From positions 1 through 16,934 of the forward strand of contig CAJMAW010000066.1 of the NCBI GenBank assembly GCA_905211485.1: DNA of 16,934 nt, given 5' to 3'. Positions 8,901 through 13,694 of the stretch are shown in pieces. The stretch's first letter is position 1; each line of letters begins with the position of its first letter. The notes beneath the pieces are model-generated. The model saw only the letters and a list, made by a program, of their open reading frames with translations. It made no database searches and was not told the origin of the DNA. The position numbers were made by a program, and so were the translations under genes. The stretch comes from an uncultured Lentisphaeria bacterium (GTDB lineage: Bacteria; Verrucomicrobiota; Lentisphaeria; Victivallales; UBA1829).

Positions 8901-9612
8901 AGAGCATGATTTCATGGGATTTGGCGTCTTCTTTCCGGAGGTAGTGAACGTCATTCGTGGCGACAAGGGGCACCCCGCAGTCCTTTGAAAGGGCAGTCAG
9001 ATCCCGGTTGACCTTCTTCTGGTCTTCGATTCCGTGATACATGAGTTCAAGATAAAAGTTATCCTTCCCGAAGATATCGAGATATTCCCCCAGCACTTTT
9101 TTTGCCGCGTCATAGCCTTTGAAGCGGGAAGCGACATCAATCTCCCCCTGCAAACATGCGCTCATTCCAATCAAACCTGCGGAATATTTCGCCAGTAGTT
9201 CCTTATCGATTCTCGGCTTGTAATAAAAACCGCTGACATGCGCCTCGGAGATCAGCTGGCAAAGATTATGGTACCCGCGGTCGTCCTTTGCCAGAAGAAT
9301 CAGGTGAAAGCCCTTGATATAAGGAACTTCCACGGATTTTTCCAGGCGGCTGTGCGGTGCGATGTACGTTTCGCACCCGATAATTGGTTTCAGGCCTTCC
9401 TTCTTCAATGCGTTGTGGAATTCCAGGCAACCGCCCATGACGCCGTGGTCGGTTATGGCAACGGCTTTCATTTCATGGGCTTTGGCAAGTTTCACAATAT
9501 CGTATTTTCCCTCCTGGTCCTCTTTTTTAAGCTTATCCCACGAGATTGCGCATGCTCCGTCGAGCAAACTGTAATCCGTATGCAGGTGCAGGTGGACAAA
9601 TTCCTTTGGCAT
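5911..9612 (-). CDS. dnaE: DNA polymerase III alpha subunit (DnaE1 type)
   Basis: The replicative polymerase of the chromosome. The start is placed at ATG 9612 (protein begins MPKEFVHLHLH) with AGAGGA just upstream; the frame stays open to 9870 but that extension is unlike any DnaE. The protein is 1233 aa against 1160 in E. coli. The N-terminal PHP domain (1 to about 290) keeps what appear to be all nine metal ligands: H9, H11, D18, H56, E81, H103, C153, D221 and H223. The polymerase core has the catalytic aspartates D475 and D477 in PDFDVDF and D626 in MDFLGLRTLT. A helix-hairpin-helix region follows near 940, then a clamp-binding motif QGNLF at 977-981 and an OB domain near 1050-1095. About 75 residues more than E. 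coli lie before the palm, including an acidic and proline-rich stretch. No neighbouring replication gene is present. Confidence 0.97.
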   Translation of the reverse strand: MPKEFVHLHLHTDYSLLDGACAISWDKLKKEDQEGKYDIVKLAKAHEMKAVAITDHGVMGGCLEFHNALKKEGLKPIIGCETYIAPHSRLEKSVEVPYIKGFHLILLAKDDRGYHNLCQLISEAHVSGFYYKPRIDKELLAKYSAGLIGMSACLQGEIDVASRFKGYDAAKKVLGEYLDIFGKDNFYLELMYHGIEDQKKVNRDLTALSKDCGVPLVATNDVHYLRKEDAKSHEIMLCIQTRTTMDDPRRMKMDQEEFYFKSGDEMAEIFGSEVPEALSNTLAIAERCNVTIGYENHYPEYTPPQDFIETLDLSSLHADSEKEIDAEFTALSEKKMDTPPPSPQEREAQVERRMILKKAGAYLRKICLDGFRRRFGYDPDHPPAEHAEEAEVLLQRMNYELGVINRMKYNSYFLVVWDFIHTARSKGIPVGPGRGSGPGSLVAYLTGITNIDPIRYGLLFERFLNPDRISPPDFDVDFCERRRGEVIDYVIEKYGFDSVSQIGTYGTLKAKAVLKDVARALSRTPAEGAMITKTVPDDPKMTLAKAVKESPDLRQLLDREPWVRDIFAYSAPIEQLNRQMGIHACGVIICNQPLANLVPLGRGAHDEIITQYVAPLCESIGLLKMDFLGLRTLTVIQDACDNVRKNRGITLDMEQIPLDDKPTYDLLNSGDTVAVFQLESGGMQNLCRKFGVENIKHIIALVAIYRPGPMQFIDLFVGRKKGTIPLEYDHPLMEQYLSETYGIMLYQEQIMQVVQVLAGFSLGQADILRRAIGKKKIKDMEAQHDKFIEGCFKTNQIPAAQAEKIWENIKKFADYGFNKSHSAAYATMSYRTAYLKANYRPEFMAAVLTSELSNAEKLAFLINECRTSGIRILPPDVNRSDVNFTVDRDAIRFGLGAIKGFGQGVSASIIEAREEGPFKSLSDLIERTEGLTSKSIEALIRCGALDSLGLKRSQLMAIIDSSIQSANMRKRDKASGQGNLFDMLSDFEAEGFGDVPPPDIPEFDESEILNDEKTLLGFYVSGHPLSKYSNLISTFSTSSIAQITQMPTDIGVKLGGMIKSVTRKITKQEGKPFAILRLEDLSGSIECIVYNRTYEKCRELLVEDGLVFIEALTKKNDENAPCALMVENVVPLDQVTGKYTKELHIHIYQKEFDVSVFGALQTLLKRNPGPVPVILCLTMENGMVAFVETAREFSVSVTSGLIDSIQHLVGEGHYKLKADDFVPQTRPRYQKAE

Positions 9613-9671
9613 GTCATCCTCTTGGAGAGAGTGTTCCGAACATTCAAAAAAAATAATCAGCATCCGTCTGA

Positions 9672-9697
9672 CGGTGCGGGGAAAAACTCCGCAACCG
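9672..9697 (-). other. Hairpin in the dnaE 5' leader
   Basis: GCGGGG (9676-9681) pairs with CTCCGC (9687-9692) across an AAAAA loop, with one G-T wobble. The stem extends as CGGT/ACCG with one bulged A. In the dnaE transcript it would sit about 60 nt before the start codon. Function is unknown. Confidence 0.4.
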
Positions 9698-9700
9698 GGA

Positions 9701-9729
9701 ACTATCTTCCATGAACTGTTTTTTTTCAA
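9701..9729 (-). promoter_or_regulatory. Candidate dnaE promoter
   Basis: Leftward TTGAAA (complement of 9724-9729), a 17-nt spacer and GATAGT (complement of 9701-9706). Both boxes match the sigma70 consensus at 4/6. The leader would be about 80 nt. Confidence 0.4.
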
Positions 9730-9774
9730 ATGCCCGGAGAGTTTTTTTTGAAATATTCCTGAATTTTCCAAATT

Positions 9775-9788
9775 CCCCGCACGCGGGG
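9775..9788. repeat. GC-rich palindrome
   Basis: CCCCGC-AC-GCGGGG forms a short perfect palindrome upstream of both the dnaE and tRNA-His promoters. No T-run follows on either strand, so it is not a terminator. Confidence 0.35.
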
Positions 9789-9832
9789 CAGAGCGTTTTC
9801 GTGAAAAAGCGATAAAAAGATGTATCCCGGGC

Positions 9833-9860
9833 TTGAAAGAAATGTTTTTGATGCTATAGT
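9833..9860 (+). promoter_or_regulatory. tRNA-His promoter
   Basis: TTGAAA (9833-9838), a 16-nt spacer and TATAGT (9855-9860), 53 nt before the mature tRNA 5' end. The match to sigma70 is good. Confidence 0.65.
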
Positions 9861-9913
9861 AAAGACTCATTGGATCATCCTGGATGCGGATATAAGGCGT
9901 CTCTGGTGTTCAT

Positions 9914-9991
9914 GGTGGTTGTAGCTCAGTTGGTTAGAGCGCCTGGTTGTGGCCCAGGAGGTCACCGGTTCAAGTCCGGCCTACCACCCCA
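9914..9991 (+). tRNA. tRNA-His (anticodon GTG)
   Basis: Cloverleaf read by eye: the extra G-1 typical of tRNA-His at 9914, acceptor GTGGTTG at 9915-9921, D-arm GCTC/GAGC, and anticodon stem CCTGG/CCAGG around loop TTGTGGC with anticodon GTG. The variable loop has 5 nt, the T-loop is TTCAAGT, the 3' acceptor strand is CTACCAC at 9981-9987, C73 follows, and CCA is encoded at 9989-9991. Two stem pairs are non-canonical, U6-U67 in the acceptor and A49-C65 in the T-stem. It has its own promoter and terminator and decodes CAC/CAU codons. Confidence 0.93.
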
Positions 9992-10004
9992 TACTGAATT
10001 CTCT

Positions 10005-10044
10005 GCTCCGGTCAGGCCTCTGGCTCGGAGCCTTTTTCTTTTTT
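10005..10044 (+). terminator. Intrinsic terminator after tRNA-His
   Basis: GCTCCG (10005-10010) pairs with CGGAGC (10026-10031). A small internal GCC/GGC stem lies in the loop. A T-rich tract (TTTTTCTTTTTT) follows at 10033-10044. It starts 14 nt after the encoded CCA. Confidence 0.75.
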
Positions 10045-10180
10045 ACGCAAATCCAGTTCTCTTTCAAAGATTTGCAAGATTTATTCCCGAGGTCTTTTCT
10101 CTCCTGCCATTCTCTGATTCCGGCAAAATTCTGAAGTCTGGAGGAGAAGTCCCTGGGAATTCTCTCTTCAGGAGCTGGAG

Positions 10181-10214
10181 CCGGGTGCAATATCATCCAT
10201 CAGATCTTACCCGG
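10181..10214 (-). other. Inverted repeat downstream of the VWA/metallopeptidase gene
   Basis: CCGGGT (10181-10186) and ACCCGG (10209-10214) form a perfect 6-bp stem with a 22-nt loop, about 30 nt past the stop of the leftward gene. There is no T-run, so it is at best a rho-dependent or processed 3' end. Confidence 0.25.
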
Positions 10215-10257
10215 ACTTCACTCAAACGTCACTCAGACTTCACTCAGACTTCGATCA
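10214..10257. repeat. Four tandem 11-bp units across the stop codon of the VWA gene
   Basis: The units are GACTTCACTCA, AACGTCACTCA, GACTTCACTCA and GACTTCGATCA, back to back. On the minus strand they read TGATCGAAGTC, TGAGTGAAGTC, TGAGTGACGTT and TGAGTGAAGTC. The stop codon of the VWA gene (10244-10246) is the leading TGA of the second unit. The fourth + strand unit is inside the coding sequence; the others are downstream. Confidence 0.7.
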
Positions 10258-11482
10258 CTTTTCCCCATGGAGCCTCCCCATGTGCCTCCGGGACAAGCCA
10301 TAACACCGGGTACGAAGGCTTTTTCTCCGGGAAAAGAGTGTGTAAATCCGTGAGTCCAATAAAGACTCGCGGCTGGAGGTGATGCGTTTCAATGTATTCA
10401 AACACGCAGTGATGATCGGTGCCTCCGCCTCCGGAAAGAGAGGCGGATTCCAGGAAAGTCTCCAGTTCGTCCGAAGCAATCACCTGCTGGATGACACAGT
10501 CTGCAACAATCAGCGTGATATCCTCCGCGTGGGGGACCATACCCCTGATTTCCTTGACGACATCCTGAATCTTTTCCTTCGACATGCTCCCGGACCGGTC
10601 CAGCGCCAGCACCATTCTGCTGATGGTTTCGCTGTAATGCCCCGGAACAAGCAGATCCTGAAGCAGATAACGCTTGTTCGGGCGGGCAAGGGAATAATCA
10701 TCCCCGCGGAACAGCGTATCCACATAATGATGCAGCACTCTCTGCCACGGGATTTCCGGGGGGGAAAGCAGTCCAAGCTGCATGAGCATCCCCTCGGGGA
10801 AATCCCCACGGGAGGAACTTGCCTCATACACATCAATCGCCTCCAGAACTCGTTTTTGAAGAATTTCCTTTTCATTTTCATTCAGATCCACCGGAAGATG
10901 GATATCAATCCCCCCTCGGTGGTCGGATATTGCCGGAAGTGAAAGCTTCATTTCGTTTTCAAACGGCAGGGAAATTTCACGGATCAGGGGTGTTCCTTGA
11001 GTTTTTGTCCGACACAAATCCTCATAAATGACTTCAGCGATCCAGTTCCGATATTTCGGATTGAGCAAACATCCCTCCGGCATCTGATAGAGTTTGTCCC
11101 TGGCAGGGATCCAAGTGCTGCTTCCGGGAACTGTGATGTCTGAGACCATGGCGTTGATGGCATAATCAGTGGCCATGTTCCATTTGAATATCTCCCGTTC
11201 TCCGCGTCTTTCCTGGGTGGCAAAGATCTGGTGGCAGACTTCATGGGCAAGAACAAATCCAAGCTCCTTCATTTCGAGTTTCCGGGTCAGAAATGGATTG
11301 AACCAGATGTGACGAATGCAGTCTGTCGCGGAAAAAACGGGCAATCCGGGTGCCGGGACAATCCTCATCTGCAGCAGCAGATACCCCCAGAAGGGATGCA
11401 TTTCCAGCATCTGCATCCGCAAAGACGCCAAGCGTTCCAACTCGCCATGGATGATTTGCTCCTGAAAACGGGATCCCTTCAT
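10244..11482 (-). CDS. DUF2201-type protein: HExxH metallopeptidase-like domain plus VWA domain
   Basis: The protein is 412 aa. The N-terminal half matches the DUF2201/COG3864 putative metallopeptidase domain, with HEVCH at residues 80-84 (H80, E81, H84) and a downstream WNMATDYAIN segment (101-110) of the kind that follows HExxH in this family. The C-terminal half is a VWA domain with a full MIDAS: DRSGS at 295-299 (D295, S297, S299), T355 in the GGGGTD loop, and D379 in GLTD. No signal peptide or TM segment is seen, so it is cytoplasmic. Its ATG overlaps the end of the MoxR ATPase gene by 4 nt (ATGA), indicating translational coupling. In known MoxR-VWA pairs the ATPase remodels the VWA partner or its client; here the partner also carries a possible protease. 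The substrate is unknown. Confidence 0.88.
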   Translation of the reverse strand: MKGSRFQEQIIHGELERLASLRMQMLEMHPFWGYLLLQMRIVPAPGLPVFSATDCIRHIWFNPFLTRKLEMKELGFVLAHEVCHQIFATQERRGEREIFKWNMATDYAINAMVSDITVPGSSTWIPARDKLYQMPEGCLLNPKYRNWIAEVIYEDLCRTKTQGTPLIREISLPFENEMKLSLPAISDHRGGIDIHLPVDLNENEKEILQKRVLEAIDVYEASSSRGDFPEGMLMQLGLLSPPEIPWQRVLHHYVDTLFRGDDYSLARPNKRYLLQDLLVPGHYSETISRMVLALDRSGSMSKEKIQDVVKEIRGMVPHAEDITLIVADCVIQQVIASDELETFLESASLSGGGGTDHHCVFEYIETHHLQPRVFIGLTDLHTLFPEKKPSYPVLWLVPEAHGEAPWGKVIEV

Positions 11483-12564
11483 GACAGATACATCGCCGCT
11501 CTCAGATTGACAATTTTTCCCGCCAGATCCCGGAATGCCGCCAGAGCCTTCAGTCGTTCAAACAACTCCGCTTTCCGGCTGCAGAGCTGCCTTAAGAACA
11601 GAAGCTGATATTCAGGCCCGATTCCGGGGGAAGCAAGAAAACGGACAATGTTCCTCAGTTTCTTTTCAGTAACCTCTGTCATTGCAAGATATCCGGACAC
11701 GGAGAAAATCGCCGCATAGACAAAAGAGGGTTCCGCTCCGGCAAAGTCTGGTTTCACCTTCCCCTCAATGATTCCGGATGCGTTGATCTTCCTGTACACA
11801 GCCCGATACTGGCTGAAGCGGAGCGCCATAGCCTGCCCGATGCAGGAGGCGACGGCAGGACTGATCAAATCCGGATCCCGAATGCATGACATCACTCGGC
11901 TGGCCATCGCCCAGCTGCGGGGAGTCGGAAAGGCATGTCCGTCCGAAGGTGCGAAGAGAACTTTTTCTCCGTAAGTCTGGATGAATGCCATGATGTCTTC
12001 CTGGATTCCGTTGGCGGAGGCCCATCGGATCCATGCAGAAACATCCGGACGCATTTCAAAATGGGCAAAACGGTTGCAGAGCGCATTGGAAAGAGGAGAA
12101 ACGATCGCATTGTCCTCCTCTCTGTTTCCCGCCGCCATGACTACCGTCCCCGGGTGAAAGCGGAAGTCACCGATCCGCCTTTCCAGCACAATCTGATATG
12201 CGGCCGCCTGATGAAGCTTTGTAACCGCCGCATTGAATTCATCCAGAAACACGAAACATGCTTCGGAACAGGCACGTTTGACCCAACCGGGAGGAAAGAG
12301 TTCGAGCGTCTGCGTCTCCCTGTCCGGGAAATAGACTCCTCCCAGTTCCGCAGGATCTTTCTGTGCAAGGCGGATATCAATCATGGGCTTCCTCATAATC
12401 CGGGCCAGATCCATGGCAATCGTGGATTTGCCGATGCCTGGAGGACCAAGCAGCAGAACGGAAATCCCAGCATCCAGCGTGGAACGGATCAGCGGAAACA
12501 ATTGATCATACGTATATCCGGAGGACAATTTCCCCAGAATGGAATTCTTCTGCTGATCAGGCAT
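11479..12564 (-). CDS. MoxR-type AAA+ ATPase
   Basis: The protein is 361 aa with AAA+ motifs in order: Walker A GPPGIGKST (40-48), Walker B FVFLDEF (D108, E109), sensor 1 N147 in VVMAAGN, a likely arginine finger R165 in LCNRF, and sensor 2 R216 in PTPRSW. The DEFN and NRF patterns are those of MoxR-family chaperone-like ATPases, which work as hexamers with VWA-domain proteins to mature or remodel targets. GGAGG lies 7-8 nt before the start at 12564. Its stop overlaps the start of the VWA/metallopeptidase gene, and a SWIM zinc-finger gene lies 114 nt upstream on the same strand. The combination recalls E. coli yehL (MoxR), yehP (VWA) and yehQ (SWIM), a cluster whose function is not settled. 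Subfamily assignment needs a tree. Confidence 0.92.
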   Translation of the reverse strand: MPDQQKNSILGKLSSGYTYDQLFPLIRSTLDAGISVLLLGPPGIGKSTIAMDLARIMRKPMIDIRLAQKDPAELGGVYFPDRETQTLELFPPGWVKRACSEACFVFLDEFNAAVTKLHQAAAYQIVLERRIGDFRFHPGTVVMAAGNREEDNAIVSPLSNALCNRFAHFEMRPDVSAWIRWASANGIQEDIMAFIQTYGEKVLFAPSDGHAFPTPRSWAMASRVMSCIRDPDLISPAVASCIGQAMALRFSQYRAVYRKINASGIIEGKVKPDFAGAEPSFVYAAIFSVSGYLAMTEVTEKKLRNIVRFLASPGIGPEYQLLFLRQLCSRKAELFERLKALAAFRDLAGKIVNLRAAMYLS

Positions 12565-12661
12565 GCTTCCCCCTCCGGCATTCGTTTATCCGGTTGCTTC
12601 CCGCAATGCGGTTCTTTTCATCTCCCGGCATTGACGCCCGGAACCCTGATGAATGGGAACA

Positions 12662-12674
12662 GGGACACAGTCCC
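12662..12674. repeat. GGGAC-ACA-GTCCC hairpin between the SWIM and MoxR genes
   Basis: A perfect 5-bp stem with a 3-nt loop, 5 nt beyond the SWIM stop codon, preceded on the + strand by GGGAACA. Short GGGAC/GTCCC hairpins of this kind recall REP-like elements. It could also be an internal processing site in the operon. The surrounding 114-nt gap shows no gene. Confidence 0.35.
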
Positions 12675-12678
12675 GTAA

Positions 12679-12993
12679 TCATAAAAACACCTCCAGAAGC
12701 TGACATCGGAATTCCTCATTGCTGAGCAGCACTCCGATCACATGTTTGCAGTACCCCCGCGTGTACTCCTTCGCCCGCTGCGCGGCATCGGGACAGGAAC
12801 AGCTGGGACGCTCAAGCCACTCAGGATGAACTCTGACCACATAATCCTTCGATCCGCCCTTGACGTCAAAAACAACAAACCCATCCTCCAGTTTTTTACG
12901 CCGGATCATCTGATACTTCATCAATACCGACACTGCAGCACGGAAAAAACGGTCATCCCTCGCTTTGATATTCAAATTTTCTTTCTCCTGCAT
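12679..12993 (-). CDS. Small SWIM zinc-finger protein
   Basis: The protein is 104 aa with a SWIM signature CxC-(14)-CxH: C65, C67, C82 and H84. SWIM domains chelate zinc and bind nucleic acid or protein. It is much smaller than most SWIM proteins, the motif taking up the C-terminal half. The N-terminal half is basic, with KYQMIRRKKLEDG (26-38) suggesting a nucleic-acid-facing patch. GAGGAG lies 8 nt before the ATG. It is the first gene of a leftward set with the MoxR ATPase and the VWA/metallopeptidase. The 114-nt gap leaves open whether it is always co-transcribed. It may target or regulate the ATPase-VWA pair; that is inference. Confidence 0.85.
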   Translation of the reverse strand: MQEKENLNIKARDDRFFRAAVSVLMKYQMIRRKKLEDGFVVFDVKGGSKDYVVRVHPEWLERPSCSCPDAAQRAKEYTRGYCKHVIGVLLSNEEFRCQLLEVFL

Positions 12994-13119
12994 GCTGGCA
13001 ACTCCTCGGAATTTTATTTCAGGCGTTCCTTTATCCCATATATATCCAACGGCATATCTGCAGAGAGCTCCATCAGAAATTATTATTTTGCATCTTTGTT
13101 TTTTTTATTGCTTGCGATT

Positions 13120-13148
13120 AATATATTCGTTTGAAAATCAGAAAGCAA
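13120..13148 (-). promoter_or_regulatory. Candidate promoter of the SWIM-MoxR-VWA cassette
   Basis: Leftward TTGCTT (complement of 13143-13148), a 17-nt spacer and TATATT (complement of 13120-13125), in an AT-rich region about 127 nt before the SWIM start. The -35 is weak (3/6), the -10 good (5/6). Confidence 0.4.
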
Positions 13149-13157
13149 ACGTTTTCA
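13144..13157. promoter_or_regulatory. LacI-family operator-like site overlapping the cassette -35
   Basis: On the minus strand this reads TGAAAACGTTTGCT, matching the LacI/CcpA-class pattern TGNAANCGNTTNCA at 9 of 10 fixed positions. It overlaps the proposed -35, the expected position for repression. Confidence 0.45.
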
Positions 13158-13283
13158 ATTCGTTTTTACGGAAGAGTTGCAATTTTCAGGGGAAGACAGC
13201 GCTTCTCCGTTCACCGTTATGGAAATTCACCGATGTGGAAAAAGAAAAATGTTCCGGCAAAATTACCGGGCAGAAGCCAGGGG

Positions 13284-13365
13284 GGGGAAAAAAAGATTTT
13301 TTTTCTTTTCCCCATCCTCCCTTCCCGCTCTCCTTCATCTCTTCTCTCCGGTCTCCTTCTTCTCT
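13284..13365. other. Polypyrimidine tract with an overlapping G4A4/T4C4 hairpin
   Basis: From 13297 to 13365 the + strand has only 5 purines in 69 nt. Its left end overlaps an inverted repeat, GGGGAAAA (13284-13291) with TTTTCCCC (13306-13313). No gene or classical element explains it. It could form unusual DNA structure or be a slippage-prone tract. Confidence 0.6.
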
Positions 13366-13527
13366 AGAAGAGGCGTCATCGTTCCCGAATCAAATCATCT
13401 TTTATTCTTCTTCCGCGCTGCTCAATCATACCCCCACCGCTTCACATGATTCAAGCAATGCAGGGCAAGTCTCCGGAATGCGGGAAGGGATAGGAAAATC
13501 CCACCCCCACACCCCACAGGGAACAGG

Positions 13528-13585
13528 AAAAAACAGAAAAAGAAAAGGCGGAGCCCATGGCCAACTGAATTCCATGGACTCCGCC
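13528..13585 (-). terminator. Strong intrinsic terminator of the GH89-like gene
   Basis: Left arm 13547-13560 (GGCGGAGCCCATGG) and right arm 13572-13585 (CCATGGACTCCGCC) form a 14-bp stem with an 11-nt loop; the single non-complementary position is a G-U pair in the leftward transcript. A T-rich tract follows on the minus strand (complement of the A-rich 13528-13546). It lies 110 nt past the stop codon. Confidence 0.82.
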
Positions 13586-13694
13586 GGAATCTATCAGAAG
13601 ACGGATTCCAAAACAGGGGGAAGACTGGACTTTCACCCTGCGCATGAAGAGGAAAAACTGCTGTTTTTTATTGTTTCCAGTATGATTTTTCCTG

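Larger units (their letters stand above)
9613..9913. other. Divergent intergenic region between dnaE and tRNA-His
   Basis: No gene is visible in these 301 nt. The region holds a leftward promoter candidate and leader hairpin for dnaE and a rightward promoter for tRNA-His. Between them is an AT-rich stretch with several T8/A8 runs and a GC palindrome (9775-9788). Confidence 0.6.
12994..13694. other. 701-nt noncoding region between the cassette and the GH89-like gene
   Basis: I see no convincing gene. From right to left it holds the GH89-like gene's terminator (13528-13585), a polypyrimidine tract with an overlapping hairpin (13284-13365), and a LacI-operator-like site with a candidate promoter for the SWIM cassette (13120-13157). 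Long open frames across it are low-complexity, lack Shine-Dalgarno sequences and run into the antisense of neighbouring genes. Confidence 0.6.

Noticed and set aside
9613..9870. 86-residue N-terminal extension of DnaE
   Set aside because: DnaE proteins begin directly with the PHP motif. The extension contains the leader hairpin and promoter candidate, and AGAGGA precedes ATG 9612.
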